From Burkholderiales bacterium (lineage in GTDB: Bacteria > Pseudomonadota > Gammaproteobacteria > Burkholderiales > Usitatibacteraceae): a stretch of DNA of 37,395 bases. The stretch spans positions 1 to 37,395 of the forward strand of contig JANYDB010000124.1 in the NCBI GenBank assembly GCA_025359985.1. The letters are read 5' to 3'. How positions within the stretch are numbered: position 1 is the stretch's first letter; every line of letters starts with the position of its first letter. Shown here in pieces: positions 8,095-20,578 of the stretch. Position numbers and translations under genes: made by a program. The notes under the pieces are model-generated. The model was not told the origin of the DNA. It was given only the letters and a program-made list of their open reading frames with translations, and ran no database searches.

Positions 8095-8175
8095 CGAAAC
8101 ATTCCAGTTTCGACTTTGCAGCTAACCCGACAGGCTTGTTATTACGTGGCTTGTCATTTTCGGAAGGGAGTCATC

Positions 8176-8988
8176 ATGAAAAATTTGTTCAGGATTATTA
8201 TTTTTGCGGCCACTTCATTGGTGTTACTGGTGCCCCACGCGTGCGCGGCGCAGGGCGGCGAGAAAAAAATTCGCATAGGTGTTGAAGGCGCCTATCCGCC
8301 GTTCAGTTACATGGGCGTTGACGGTAAATTGATGGGATTCGATATTGATATTGCCAACGCGTTGTGCAAAGAAATGAAGGCTGACTGCACCTTGCTACAG
8401 CAGGATTTCGACGGCATGATTCCAAGTTTGCTTGCCCGCAAGATTGATGCAGTGATCGCGTCGATGTCCATCACCGAAGAGCGCAAACGCTCGGTCGAGT
8501 TTAGCGACAAGTATTACCAGACGCCGGGTCGCTTTGTGGCCAAAGTCGGCAGCACGCTGGAAGTTACTGCGGCAGGTTTGAGCGGCAAACGTATCGGCGT
8601 ACAGCGCACCACCATTCATGATCGATTCGCCACGGCAACCTTCCCGAAATCCGAAATTGTTCGCTACACCAAACAGGATGATGTTTTTTTGGATCTCATC
8701 GCAGGCCGTCTCGATGGCGTGGTGGTCGATTCAGTGGCTGCAGCACAGGGTTTTCTGAAAACACCGGGCGGTAAGGGCTATGCATTTTCAGGCCCGGCAT
8801 TTAACGATCCCAAGTTTTTCGGTGTGGGTGCGGGTATCGCGGTACGTAAAGCTGACACTGACCTGCGCGATCAACTGAATGCGGCGATTAAAAGTATTCG
8901 CACAAACGGAGTCTACAAAAAAATTCAGGATAAGTATTTTGATTTTGATGTTTACGCCGAATCGGCTCCTTCCGGGAAGAAAAAATAA
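8176..8988 (+). CDS. aotJ: Arginine/ornithine ABC transporter, periplasmic binding protein
   Basis: This 270-residue solute-binding protein is of the polar amino-acid family (SBP_bac_3, as in ArtJ, HisJ and AotJ). A signal peptide ends at about residue 25 (HACAA). The mature start KIRIGVEGAYPPFSY and the motif LMGFDIDIANALC are diagnostic of the family, as is DAVIASMSIT at about residues 91-100. The ATG at 8176 is chosen because GGGAG lies 7 bases upstream, and the reading frame upstream has only a TTG. A small hairpin (CGAAAC/GTTTCG, 8096-8113) lies between it and the cyanophycinase gene, but with no T run it is unlikely to stop transcription. Gene order matches Pseudomonas aeruginosa aotJ. 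Given the context it might also bind beta-Asp-Arg. Confidence 0.9.
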   Translation: MKNLFRIIIFAATSLVLLVPHACAAQGGEKKIRIGVEGAYPPFSYMGVDGKLMGFDIDIANALCKEMKADCTLLQQDFDGMIPSLLARKIDAVIASMSITEERKRSVEFSDKYYQTPGRFVAKVGSTLEVTAAGLSGKRIGVQRTTIHDRFATATFPKSEIVRYTKQDDVFLDLIAGRLDGVVVDSVAAAQGFLKTPGGKGYAFSGPAFNDPKFFGVGAGIAVRKADTDLRDQLNAAIKSIRTNGVYKKIQDKYFDFDVYAESAPSGKKK

Positions 8989-9056
8989 CGGCTGTATGGT
9001 TACCTTTACCGTCAAGCTAGATAGATCACTCATGACTATTTTTAGGGTCATTGCAC

Positions 9057-9746
9057 ATGCTGTATGATTTTCTGCCAAATATTCTCAGTGGCATGGTCAT
9101 TACGCTGAGCGTAGGCATTGCTTCGTTGCTGATGGCGCTGCTACTGGGGTTGGCGGGTGCTGCCGCCAAGCTGTCCAAATCACGCTGGCTTGTGGGCATC
9201 GCCACCTTATACACTACGGTGATTCGCGGGGTGCCTGATCTGGTTTTGATGCTGCTTATTTTTTATGGCGGCCAAACCTTGCTTAATGATTTAGCGCCTA
9301 GGTTGGGCTTTGCGGATGCGATCAATATCAATCCTTTTGTGGCGGGTGTGATGACCATTGGCTTTATATTTGGCGCGTATCTGACGGAGACTTTTCGCGG
9401 CGCCATCATGGCTATTCCAGCGGGGCAACGCGAAGCGGGCATTGCCTACGGCATGTCGATAGTGCAAGTCTTTGTACGAATTACCCTGCCGCAGTTGGTG
9501 CGTTTCGCGTTGCCGGGTTTTCAGAATAACTGGCTGGTGCTGGTGAAATCCACAGCGCTGGTCTCGGTGATTGGTCTGGACGACATGATGTTTCGGGCGG
9601 GCCTGGCCGCAGGTGCTACGCGCGAGCCATTTATTTTTTATACGGCAGCCGCCATCCTGTATCTGGCGATCACAACGGTTTCCATTTTGCTGCTGCAGAT
9701 GGTGGGCAAACGTTATTCAATCGGCGTCAAAGCGGCACAGCTATGA
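9057..9746 (+). CDS. aotQ: Arginine/ornithine ABC transporter permease
   Basis: This 229-residue inner-membrane permease belongs to the His/Glu/Gln/Arg/opine family, with about five membrane helices. The N-terminal family motif IRGVPDLVLMLLIFYGG and the cytoplasmic EAA loop REAGIAYGMSIVQVFVRITL, which contacts the ATPase, are visible. The ATG at 9057 has AGGG 9 bases upstream. An in-frame TTG six bases earlier would sit too close to it. It is the second transporter gene in the run and pairs with aotM to form the heterodimeric channel. Confidence 0.9.
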   Translation: MLYDFLPNILSGMVITLSVGIASLLMALLLGLAGAAAKLSKSRWLVGIATLYTTVIRGVPDLVLMLLIFYGGQTLLNDLAPRLGFADAININPFVAGVMTIGFIFGAYLTETFRGAIMAIPAGQREAGIAYGMSIVQVFVRITLPQLVRFALPGFQNNWLVLVKSTALVSVIGLDDMMFRAGLAAGATREPFIFYTAAAILYLAITTVSILLLQMVGKRYSIGVKAAQL

Positions 9747-9801
9747 GGCGATTACGGATTGAAAATTTTCGTGATATCTCTAGCCGCATGAAAGCAGGCG
9801 T

Positions 9802-10491
9802 ATGAATTTTGAAGCCATCAATGAAAGTTTGCCACTGTATTTCGGCGGCACTTTGACCACGCTAAAATTGCTGGTGGTTTCGCTGGTGGCAGGTCTCGCC
9901 GTCGCCTTGCCATTGGGGGTGATGCGTGCGTCGCCCAAGGCGTGGCTGTCTCGCCCCGCTTGGTGCTTTACCTATGTTATTCGCGGCACACCGATGCTGG
10001 TGCAGCTTTTCTTGATTTACTACGGTCTCGCCCAGTTTGAATGGATGCGAGAAAGCATCTTCTGGTTATGGTTTAAGTCCGCATGGTTTTGCGCGATGCT
10101 GGCATTTGCCGTGAACACCTGCGCCTACACCACCGAAATTATTGCGGGCGCGATCAAGGCCACCCATGCAGGTGAATTGGAAGCAGCCCGCAGCATGGGC
10201 ATGTCGCGCCGCACTGTTCTATGGCGTATTTTGCTGCCTTCGGCATTGCGTCGCGCCTTGCCAGCTTATAGCAACGAAGCGATCATGATGCTGCATGGCA
10301 CTTCGCTCGCGAGCGTGGTCACCTTGGTCGATTTGACCGGAGCAGCGCGAGAAATGAATTCGCGTTTTTATTTACCTTTTGAGGCATTTGTGACAGCGGG
10401 CGTCTTTTATTTGGCGCTTACGTTCATTCTGGTGGGTGCATTTCGAGCGGCCGAAAATCGGTGGCTGATTCATCTCAAACCACGCCAATAA
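9802..10491 (+). CDS. aotM: Arginine/ornithine ABC transporter permease
   Basis: This 229-residue permease is homologous to AotQ. Visible motifs are VIRGTPMLVQLFLIYYGL, the EAA loop (GELEAARSMGMSRRTVLWRI) and the family C-terminal segment EAIMMLHGTSLASVVTLVDLTGAAR. It has five predicted helices. The start is 55 bp after the end of aotQ, with a weak AGG-type ribosome binding site. Gene order (J, Q, M, O, P) follows P. aeruginosa. Confidence 0.9.
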   Translation: MNFEAINESLPLYFGGTLTTLKLLVVSLVAGLAVALPLGVMRASPKAWLSRPAWCFTYVIRGTPMLVQLFLIYYGLAQFEWMRESIFWLWFKSAWFCAMLAFAVNTCAYTTEIIAGAIKATHAGELEAARSMGMSRRTVLWRILLPSALRRALPAYSNEAIMMLHGTSLASVVTLVDLTGAAREMNSRFYLPFEAFVTAGVFYLALTFILVGAFRAAENRWLIHLKPRQ

Positions 10492-10559
10492 ATCGATATC
10501 AACCTAATAACTCTAACGACTTTAATGAATCCAATCACATTGTCTTTAAAACTATAACT

Positions 10560-11714
10560 ATGCAAATCAAACAACATCCGCTGGTCGTTACCTCATTAGG
10601 GACAGAACGAAATATTGTCAGCTTTCATTATGGCGCGGCTGGCGTGGATTCAGCTTCAAATGAAGGTGAAAAAATTTATATTCAGGCTTCGCTGCATGCA
10701 GATGAATTGCCCGGCATGCTCGTTGCGCATCATTTGCGCACGAGACTGGCTGCGCTGGAGGCGCAAGGTAAGATCATTGGCACAATCATTGTCGTGCCGG
10801 TCGCTAATCCGGTCGGTCTTTCGCAAATGATGTTACGTAGCCATCTTGGGCGTTTTGAAGCGGCGACCGGTGAAAACTTTAACCGTCATTATCCTGAGCT
10901 GATTACGCCCGTCGCGGAGCGGGTGGTCGACAAACTGGGCATGGACGCAAAACAAAATGTCAGACTGATCCGTCAGGCCATGCGCGACTCCTTGCGGCTA
11001 GGTTCGCAGGATGGTGAGCGCGATGTCGAAGTGACTGAAGTGACTAGCATGCGCAAGGTGTTGATGTCGCTCGCCTGCGATGCCGATGTAGTGCTCGATT
11101 TGCATTGCGATGCCGCAGCCGCACTGCATCTTTATACGGGTACACCGCTGTGGCCACAGTGTGAGCCGCTGTCGCGTTATTTAGGTGCGGTGGCTACTTT
11201 GCTCGCCACTGAATCAGGTGACAACCCATTTGATGAAGCCTGTTCACAAACATGGTGGCAGTTAGCCGCGCAGTTTCCGGATAAGCCGATCCCGATGGCG
11301 TGTTTATCGGTTACGGTTGAATTGCGTGGCATGACCGATGTGAACCATTCCCAGGCAGAGCAGGACGCCGACCATATTATTGATTTCCTGAAATATCGCG
11401 GCGCGATCAAAGGCGATGCACCGCCGTTGCCGCCACTGCTTTATCCTGCGACGCCGCTGGCAGGCTCGGAACCAATTATTACGCCGGTCAGTGGCGTGGT
11501 GGCCTACCTTAAAAAACCAGGCGACTGGGTAAAAAAAGGTGAAATCATTGCTGAAGTAATTAACCCGATCAGCTCGCATGTTCAGCAATTGAAATCCGGT
11601 AGCGAAGGTGTTTTATATGCACAGGAAAATCGTCACTTTGCGGTGGCCGGTATGCGCTTGGCTAAGGTCGCCGGCGCCACCGCATTCCGCACTGGCAAAC
11701 TGTTGAGTGCATGA
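10560..11714 (+). CDS. AotO-type AstE/aspartoacylase-family zinc hydrolase (CphZ candidate)
   Basis: This is a 384-residue protein of the M14-like succinylglutamate desuccinylase/aspartoacylase family. Zinc ligands fit His46 and Glu49 in HADELPG and His182 in DLHCD. Glu254 in VTVELRG is a likely general base. A NFNRH substrate-binding motif lies at 106-110. The C-terminal part (about 305-375) looks like a biotinyl/lipoyl-like barrel. There is no signal peptide, so it should be cytoplasmic. The start at 10560 leaves a normal 68-bp gap; the upstream in-frame start would overlap aotM. In P. aeruginosa the matching gene, aotO, has an unclear role. The family cleaves amide bonds of N-acyl amino acids. 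A dedicated beta-Asp-Arg hydrolase called CphZ has been described, and this is the candidate for that role. It could instead replace the absent AstE. Confidence 0.82.
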   Translation: MQIKQHPLVVTSLGTERNIVSFHYGAAGVDSASNEGEKIYIQASLHADELPGMLVAHHLRTRLAALEAQGKIIGTIIVVPVANPVGLSQMMLRSHLGRFEAATGENFNRHYPELITPVAERVVDKLGMDAKQNVRLIRQAMRDSLRLGSQDGERDVEVTEVTSMRKVLMSLACDADVVLDLHCDAAAALHLYTGTPLWPQCEPLSRYLGAVATLLATESGDNPFDEACSQTWWQLAAQFPDKPIPMACLSVTVELRGMTDVNHSQAEQDADHIIDFLKYRGAIKGDAPPLPPLLYPATPLAGSEPIITPVSGVVAYLKKPGDWVKKGEIIAEVINPISSHVQQLKSGSEGVLYAQENRHFAVAGMRLAKVAGATAFRTGKLLSA

Positions 11715-11715
11715 C

Positions 11716-12486
11716 ATGACCGCGACTAAACTGCTCGTCGAAAACCTACATAAATGCTACGCCAGCAATGAAGTACTCAAAGGGGTTTCGCTGGAAGCCA
11801 AAGCCGGTGATGTCATCAGCGTGATTGGTTCATCAGGCTCCGGCAAGAGCACGATGCTGCGCTGTATTAACCTGCTGGAGCAACCCAATCAGGGCAGCAT
11901 TGCCTTAAATGGTGAAGCGCTTGAGTTAATACCGGATCGTGATGGCTCACTCAAAGCGCGCGACCCCAAACAGCTGCAGCGCATGCGCGCCAAACTCTCC
12001 ATGGTATTTCAACATTTTAATCTATGGGCACACATGACGGCGCTTGAAAACATCATCGAAGCGCCGATTCATGTGCTGGGCCTGTCCAGAAGCGAAGCGA
12101 TTGTACGCGCCGAGCGCTATCTTGAACGGGTTGGGGTATCACACCGTGCTGCGATGTATCCTGCGCATCTGTCAGGCGGCGAGCAGCAGCGGGTGGCGAT
12201 TGCACGTGCCCTGGCGATGGAGCCTGAGGTGATGCTGTTTGATGAGCCCACCTCGGCGCTCGATCCGGAGCTGGTGGGTGAGGTGCTTAAAGTGATGCGT
12301 GATTTGGCGCAGGAGGGCCGCACCATGATCGTGGTGACCCATGAGATGGGTTTTGCGCGTGAAGTCTCCAATCGCGTCATTTTCCTGCACCAAGGCGTGA
12401 TTGAAGAATCCGGTGATCCGCGCACGGTGCTGGTTAACCCGCAAAGTGAGAGACTTCGACAGTTCCTGTCAGGCAGCTTAAAATAG
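11716..12486 (+). CDS. aotP: Arginine/ornithine ABC transporter ATP-binding protein
   Basis: This 256-residue ATPase is of the HisP/GlnQ/ArtP class. Walker A is GSSGSGKST (38-46), and a Q-loop follows in VFQHFNLW. The signature is LSGGEQQR, Walker B is [13 protein letters not shown], and the switch His is in VVTHEMGFA. The ATG starts one base after the stop of the aotO-type gene, which indicates translational coupling. The GTG at 11707 is a less likely start. It energises uptake through AotQM. Confidence 0.95.
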   Translation: MTATKLLVENLHKCYASNEVLKGVSLEAKAGDVISVIGSSGSGKSTMLRCINLLEQPNQGSIALNGEALELIPDRDGSLKARDPKQLQRMRAKLSMVFQHFNLWAHMTALENIIEAPIHVLGLSRSEAIVRAERYLERVGVSHRAAMYPAHLSGGEQQRVAIARALAMEPEVMLFDEPTSALDPELVGEVLKVMRDLAQEGRTMIVVTHEMGFAREVSNRVIFLHQGVIEESGDPRTVLVNPQSERLRQFLSGSLK

Positions 12487-12517
12487 GTTTCTTTCACCTA
12501 TTGAGCGCTTTGATCTT

Positions 12518-13672
12518 TTGATAGCGCATGCTGCTTTGACCCTGCAACCCCATTCATCCATTGCTTCTGCCAGACCAGCCCGCAAAAGCATCAGCGTCGG
12601 GTTTTTTTTGTTGCCGCAATTTTCACTAGTCTCGCTAAGTGGCGCGCTGGATGTGCTGGCGCGTGCTAATGAGGCCGCGGGCGAGAAGCTGTATGAGCTT
12701 TCATTATTTTCGGTCGATGGTGCGCCGGTCGCGAGTGGCAGCGGGGCCGAGGTAGTAGTGCAGGGGGGATTATCAATGCCTGATGGCGTGCTGCACTCCA
12801 ATCCATTCGCTCATCTCGATGCCGTGTTTGTGTTGAGCGATGCGCCACTACCGCAGCATGGTCACCAGCAGCTTATTACCGCTTTGCAGGCGTTTACGGT
12901 GAGCCAAAAAATCATGGGCGGCTTTGGCACCGGCGCGTATCTGCTGGCGCGCGCTAATGCGCTGACCGCATATCGTGCCACCATTCATTGGCCCTATGTG
13001 AGCCTGTTTGCCGAGGATTTTCCGGATACCGTAGTATCAACCAATTTATTTGAAATGGATCGCGGGCGTCTCACCTGTGCCAGCGGTAATGCCAGTTTTG
13101 ACATGATGCTGGCATGGATTGCGCAGCGCCTTCCTGACGCGGCAGGTGAAGAGATCGTGGCGGATTTGATTGACCATTTTGGTCATGAGCGCCAGCGCAG
13201 CGCAAAGGAGCATCAGCGGGTGCCGTTAGCGGCCCGCATTGGTGGTGGTCAGCCAAAATTAACTGAGGCGGTCTCGTTGATGGAGGCCAATTTTGAAGAG
13301 CCGTTACCCACTGAAGAAATTGCGCGTTTAGTCGGCGTTTCAAGGCGTCAACTGGAGCGCTTGTTCAAGCAATATCTGAACAGCCTGCCCTCGCGTTACT
13401 ATCTGGAATTAAGGCTCACACGGGCGCGCCAACTTCTGCAGCAAACCAGTCAATCCATTTTGCAGATCGGTCTTTCATGCGGGTTTTCATCAGGTCCGCA
13501 TTTTTCCAGCGCCTATCGCAATCATTTTGGCATTACCCCGCGCGAGCAGCGGACGCAGCGGCTGAGTGCCGCCAATAATGTGATGACGGCGGTAGCCACT
13601 TCTTTTTCTGCCGCTCTTGGCACCGCCGCCGTTAGCGTGGCTATTGCCCCTAAGCCCAAGCCGCGCTTATAA
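12518..13672 (+). CDS. argR: AraC/GlxA-type arginine regulator ArgR
   Basis: This is a 384-residue transcription factor with a DJ-1/PfpI-like sensor domain (about 25-215) and a C-terminal AraC double helix-turn-helix (about 248-345). The C-terminal block, including EEIARLVGVSRRQLERLFKQ and LQIGLSCGFSSGPHFSS, closely resembles Pseudomonas ArgR. Pseudomonas ArgR activates aot and aru operons in response to arginine and is unrelated to the E. coli hexameric ArgR. The gene sits between aotP and astC, as in P. aeruginosa. No ATG is available near the natural N-terminus. TTG at 12518 or 12536 is the likely start, so the N-terminal boundary is uncertain. A tail of about 35 residues after the HTH is Ala/Val-rich. 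Predicted targets include the two operators near 6370-6533. Confidence 0.9.
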   Translation: MIAHAALTLQPHSSIASARPARKSISVGFFLLPQFSLVSLSGALDVLARANEAAGEKLYELSLFSVDGAPVASGSGAEVVVQGGLSMPDGVLHSNPFAHLDAVFVLSDAPLPQHGHQQLITALQAFTVSQKIMGGFGTGAYLLARANALTAYRATIHWPYVSLFAEDFPDTVVSTNLFEMDRGRLTCASGNASFDMMLAWIAQRLPDAAGEEIVADLIDHFGHERQRSAKEHQRVPLAARIGGGQPKLTEAVSLMEANFEEPLPTEEIARLVGVSRRQLERLFKQYLNSLPSRYYLELRLTRARQLLQQTSQSILQIGLSCGFSSGPHFSSAYRNHFGITPREQRTQRLSAANNVMTAVATSFSAALGTAAVSVAIAPKPKPRL

Positions 13673-13677
13673 ACCGG

Positions 13678-13698
13678 TGTCGCTTTATTGATATGCAC
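13678..13698 (+). promoter_or_regulatory. Possible single ArgR half-site upstream of astC
   Basis: TGTCGC (13678-13683) is followed 8 bases later by TA where the ArgR half-site wants AA. No second half-site is found 21 bp away on either side. It lies 80 bp before astC and just after argR. It could be a weak or degenerate site, or chance. Confidence 0.25.
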
Positions 13699-13757
13699 CA
13701 AGCCACATCCGACTTACAATTGAAACGTTATTTAAGGCATCACCCAAGGACACCATC

Positions 13758-15068
13758 ATGACGACCGAATGCAAACTTTTAACGCCGACTACCCAGTCAA
13801 CTCAGTCAACGCAGGCCGATGCGCCCATCTCGCGCGCCACCTTCGATCAAGTTATGGTGCCCAACTATGCGCCGGGTGCCTTCATTCCCGTGCGCGGCCA
13901 CGGCTCCCGGTTGTGGGATCAAAGCGGCCGCGAGTTTATTGATTTTGCCGGTGGGATTGCGGTCAGTGCGGTTGGCCATACGCATCCGAAAGTTGTCAAG
14001 GCGCTAACCGATCAAGCGAATAAAATTTGGCATGTCGCGAATGTGCTCACCAATGAGCCTGCGCTCGCGCTGGCTAGATCGCTGGTCGAAAAAACCTTCG
14101 CGGATCGGGTATTTTTTTGCAATTCCGGTGCTGAGGCCAATGAAGCTGCGTTAAAGCTGGCGCGCAAAGTGGCCTCGGATAATTATCCCAGCCCTGGTGC
14201 TGAGCATGGCGAAACCGAAAAATTTGAAATTGTCTCTTGCCTTAATTCATTTCATGGCCGGACTTTATTTACCGTCAGCGTGGGCGGGCAGCCCAAATAT
14301 ACGCAGGGTTTCGGGCCGTTACCGAGCGGCATCAAGCATGTGCCCTATAACGATATCGAAGCCTTGCGGGCAGCTGTCAGCGATAAAACCTGTGCAGTCA
14401 TTGTTGAGCCGATTCAGGGTGAAGGCGGTGTGACGGCAGCGACGAAAGAATATTTGCATGCGGTACGTGAGCTTTGTGATCAACATCATGCGTTAATGAT
14501 TTTTGATGAGGTGCAAAGTGGCGCCGGTCGTACTGGTTCGCTTTACGCTTACATGAATTGTTGCGCAGTGCCAGATATTTTGACTTCGGCCAAAGGCCTC
14601 GGAGGTGGCTTTCCGATTGGCGCGATGCTCACAACAGAAAAAATCGCTGCGCATTTTGGGGTGGGCTCGCATGGTACAACTTACGGCGGCAATCCGCTGG
14701 CGTGTGCGGTCAGCCTAGCGGTGCTCGACATTATCAGCGCACCGGAAACACTGGCCAATGTGGCCGCCCGTCACGATCAGTTTTTTGCGATGCTCAATGA
14801 GATTAATCGCAAGTACGGTGTATTTAAAGAGGTGCGGGGTCAGGGTTTGCTGATCGGTGCCGAGCTAGCCGAAAAATGGGCGGGGCGCGGCAAGGACTTT
14901 GTAAAAGCCTGTGAAAAGCAGGGTTTGATGATCCTGATCGCGGGCCCAAATGTGCTTCGTTTTGCGCCTTCGCTGATCATTACGCAAGAAGATGTTGAGC
15001 AAGGCATGAAGCGCTTTGATGCCGCCGTTGCTGAATTGTTGGCCGCAGAAACCTCAGTGGCCGCTTAA
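13758..15068 (+). CDS. astC: Succinylornithine/acetylornithine aminotransferase
   Basis: This 436-residue class-III PLP aminotransferase is AruC/AstC, the third step of the AST pathway: succinylornithine plus 2-oxoglutarate to succinylglutamate semialdehyde. Asp250 in [13 protein letters not shown] and the PLP lysine Lys279 in [15 protein letters not shown] are visible. The N-terminal family block [21 protein letters not shown] is clear, preceded by about 22 extra residues with a TQSTQSTQ repeat. An AAGGA ribosome binding site supports this start. ArgD (biosynthesis) is a close relative, but the operon decides for AstC. The gene could serve both roles, as AruC does in Pseudomonas. Confidence 0.93.
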   Translation: MTTECKLLTPTTQSTQSTQADAPISRATFDQVMVPNYAPGAFIPVRGHGSRLWDQSGREFIDFAGGIAVSAVGHTHPKVVKALTDQANKIWHVANVLTNEPALALARSLVEKTFADRVFFCNSGAEANEAALKLARKVASDNYPSPGAEHGETEKFEIVSCLNSFHGRTLFTVSVGGQPKYTQGFGPLPSGIKHVPYNDIEALRAAVSDKTCAVIVEPIQGEGGVTAATKEYLHAVRELCDQHHALMIFDEVQSGAGRTGSLYAYMNCCAVPDILTSAKGLGGGFPIGAMLTTEKIAAHFGVGSHGTTYGGNPLACAVSLAVLDIISAPETLANVAARHDQFFAMLNEINRKYGVFKEVRGQGLLIGAELAEKWAGRGKDFVKACEKQGLMILIAGPNVLRFAPSLIITQEDVEQGMKRFDAAVAELLAAETSVAA

Positions 15069-15123
15069 GTATTTATCGGACGATTCAGTTTATCGTCCTC
15101 TCGACCCCTCTTCAGCCCCTAAA

Positions 15124-16188
15124 ATGCTTATTCTTCGACCCTGTGAAATGACCGACCTGCCGGCGATTGAACGTATCGCAGCAGTTAGTGCGGTTGGCAT
15201 TACCTCGTTGCCGCCGGATCGCGAAAAGCTATACGACAAGCTTCGCTCGTCAGTGCATTCATTCTCATCCGAGGTGGATGTAAATGGCGAAGAGATTTAT
15301 TTCTTCGTGCTGGAAAACACGGCCACGGGCGAAATTGTCGGCACCAGCGGGGTTGTTGCCTCGGCCGGTTTCCATGATCGTTTCTACAGTTATCGAAACG
15401 AAATTATTGTGCACGCCTCGCAGGAATTAAAAGTCAGCAATAAAATTCACGCGTTGCATTTATGCCACGATTTAACCGGGCTCTCGCTGCTAACCTCTTT
15501 CTACATTGATCCGGCGTATGAACACACCGAGTGGCCGCAGCTGTTATCGCGCGCCCGCCTGCTCTACATGGCGGAATTTCCGCAGCGCTTTGCCGATAAA
15601 CTGGCCGCTGAAAACCCCGGCCTGTGTGATGATGAAGGCCATTCGCCGTTCTGGAATGCAGTGGGCCGACGCTTTTTTAATATGGAATATCCGCAAGCCG
15701 AGCAGCTTTCCGGTGGGCGCAGCAAGACCTTCATTGCCGAGCTCATGCCGCAATATCCCATCTATGTGCCGCTACTACCGGCCGAGGCGCAATTGGCGAT
15801 TGGTCAGTTGCATCCCGTGGCTGAATTGCCGTTCTCGATTCTGCTTGATGAAGGTTTTGAGGCGGATACCTATGTCGATATTTTTGACGGTGGTCCCACG
15901 GTAGAAGCGCGGCTGCAAACACTGCGAACGATTCAGGGCAATCGCCGCCTGCAAGTCAAACTGAGCGGCGGGACGGAAGCTGAATTTGATTCATCGGCAG
16001 CGCCGTATCTGGTGGCCAATATTGCAGCCGATACCTTTAGGGCAACCATCGCCAACGCATGCATTGAGCGCAATGCCATCCTGATTGCCCCTGCCGTGGC
16101 TGCCAGCCTGCAGCTCAAGCCGGGCGATTATGTCCGTGCCGCGCCGCTCGGCGCATCGGGCCATGCTGCGCCAGGGGGAACACGATGA
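15124..16188 (+). CDS. aruF: Arginine N-succinyltransferase, alpha subunit
   Basis: This 354-residue AstA-family protein starts MLILRPCEMTDLPAIERIA. It catalyses the first AST step, arginine plus succinyl-CoA to N2-succinylarginine. In Pseudomonas the enzyme is a heteromer of AruF and AruG, and this locus also has two tandem paralogues. Family motifs include YRNEIIVHASQELKV (about 84-98) and SLLTSFYIDP. The true start at 15124 follows the end of astC by 55 bp, and no strong ribosome binding site is visible. The stop overlaps the aruG start by 4 bp (ATGA). Confidence 0.93.
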   Translation: MLILRPCEMTDLPAIERIAAVSAVGITSLPPDREKLYDKLRSSVHSFSSEVDVNGEEIYFFVLENTATGEIVGTSGVVASAGFHDRFYSYRNEIIVHASQELKVSNKIHALHLCHDLTGLSLLTSFYIDPAYEHTEWPQLLSRARLLYMAEFPQRFADKLAAENPGLCDDEGHSPFWNAVGRRFFNMEYPQAEQLSGGRSKTFIAELMPQYPIYVPLLPAEAQLAIGQLHPVAELPFSILLDEGFEADTYVDIFDGGPTVEARLQTLRTIQGNRRLQVKLSGGTEAEFDSSAAPYLVANIAADTFRATIANACIERNAILIAPAVAASLQLKPGDYVRAAPLGASGHAAPGGTR

Positions 16189-17252
16189 TGATCATTCGTC
16201 CAATTGCGGCTGCCGATATTGGTGCATTATTTCAGCTTGCCCTTCATGCGGGCGTGGGCCTCACCACCCTGCCTGCCAATGAAGAGCTGCTGCAAGCCCG
16301 TATCGACGCATCGCTCGCCTCGTTTGCAGGCACCTCGGAGCGGGCAGAGCAGATTTTTGTGTTCGTGCTGGAAGACACGGCAAGCCATAAAATTGTCGGC
16401 ATCTGCGCTATTGCCGCGGCGGTCGGGCTGCGTCAGCCGTGGTATTCGTACCGTGTCGGGCAGGTGGTACATGCCTCGCAGGAGCTGGGTATTTTTACGC
16501 AAACGCCGACGCTATTTTTATCGAACGATCATACCGGGCAGAGCGAACTGTGCTCCCTGTTTCTGGATCCGAATTATCGTCAGGGCAAAAATGGCAGCCT
16601 GCTGTCTAAGTGCCGCTTCCTGTTTATCGCCCAGTTTCGCGAACGCTTCTCCAAAAAAATTATTGCCGAGCTGCGCGGTGTTTCGGACGCAGAAGGCAAA
16701 TCGCCGTTCTGGGAAAGTTTAGGCCGACATTTTTTCTCGATGGAATTCAAGGATGCGGATTACCTCACCGGCATTGGTAAAAAATCTTTCGTCGCTGAGC
16801 TGATGCCCAAGCATCCGCTATACAGCTCGTTTCTCACGCCCGCTGCGCAAGCCGTGATCGGCCAAACCCACGAGCTGACCAAGCCGGCACTGTCAATGCT
16901 GGAGAGCGAAGGCTTCCGCTTTGAAGGGCATGTCGATATTTTTGATGCAGGCCCGGCAGTGGAATGCGATGTTGAAGATATTGATGCGGTCGCCAAAAGC
17001 CGTTTATACAAAGTCGCTATGGCGGTCCCTACTACAGCCCCTCATGCAAAGGGGCCGACAGTCGATAAAGCTGGAATCCATTATCTGGTCGCCAATACCT
17101 GGCTTACGCACTTTCGCGTCATGCTCGTACGCGGTGAGCCGGCTGGTGAAACCTTTCCACTGTCCGCTGAAGACGCGCAGGCGCTCGGTGTGAACGCGGG
17201 GGACAATGTGCGCGTCGTGACCTTATCGCCGAAAGATCGCGTTGCTGGATAG
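16185..17252 (+). CDS. aruG: Arginine N-succinyltransferase, beta subunit
   Basis: This 355-residue AstA paralogue is visibly homologous to AruF. It starts MMIIRPIAAADIGALFQLA. Family blocks are WYSYRVGQVVHASQELGIF and SELCSLFLDPNYR. A block near the C-terminus, IHYLVANTWLTHFRV, is also shared. It overlaps aruF by 4 bp, giving translational coupling for a 1:1 complex. The two subunits presumably arose by tandem duplication. Confidence 0.93.
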   Translation: MMIIRPIAAADIGALFQLALHAGVGLTTLPANEELLQARIDASLASFAGTSERAEQIFVFVLEDTASHKIVGICAIAAAVGLRQPWYSYRVGQVVHASQELGIFTQTPTLFLSNDHTGQSELCSLFLDPNYRQGKNGSLLSKCRFLFIAQFRERFSKKIIAELRGVSDAEGKSPFWESLGRHFFSMEFKDADYLTGIGKKSFVAELMPKHPLYSSFLTPAAQAVIGQTHELTKPALSMLESEGFRFEGHVDIFDAGPAVECDVEDIDAVAKSRLYKVAMAVPTTAPHAKGPTVDKAGIHYLVANTWLTHFRVMLVRGEPAGETFPLSAEDAQALGVNAGDNVRVVTLSPKDRVAG

Positions 17253-17301
17253 GTTCGCGCAGCAGAACAGGCCGCACGACTGGTTAGGCCCGCAGGGCTA
17301 A

Positions 17302-20228
<2,927 letters not shown>

Positions 20229-20578
20229 GTTTTTAGGGCCCCAAGTTGGTAGAGATGAATGCGCTACAAATTAAGGCCTCCAGCAGCGCAAAACTCTCAA
20301 CATAATTTGCCCCAGATTAAAACTGATTGCGGCGTATCGAGACACGCTGTGCCGATAGATGACTGTGCAAACTCTAGCACTGACGGACTTAGCAGAGCAA
20401 AATTGCCTCAAACGCCTCGTCCATGCTAGGCTTTAAAAGCCAGAGCGCAGAGGCTGACGCTGATCTCATCCACATTTCGCTTCGTCATCGCTCGAATCTA
20501 CGCTTGATTTTCACGGTGAAAAAGGGGAAGTAAAAAAAGGGTGGTTACGTTAGAAGCGAATCAACCACTATCAAAAAA
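20229..20578. other. Intergenic region between convergent astB and thiolase
   Basis: No gene is visible in these 350 bases. They hold the thiolase terminator (20531-20568) and a perfect 7-bp inverted repeat TTTTCAC-G-GTGAAAA (20508-20522) of unknown use. I see no classical terminator for the astB direction. Confidence 0.6.
20531..20568 (-). terminator. Probable terminator of thiolase gene
   Basis: On the minus strand, GTGGTT (20568-20563) pairs with AACCAC (20546-20541) across a 16-nt loop and is followed by CCTTTTTTTA. It begins 11 bp after the thiolase stop codon. The stem is short, so efficiency is uncertain. Confidence 0.6.

Noticed and set aside
8096-8113. Hairpin between cyanophycinase and aotJ as a terminator
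   Set aside because: The stem is only 6 bp and no T run follows, so read-through into the transporter genes is more likely.
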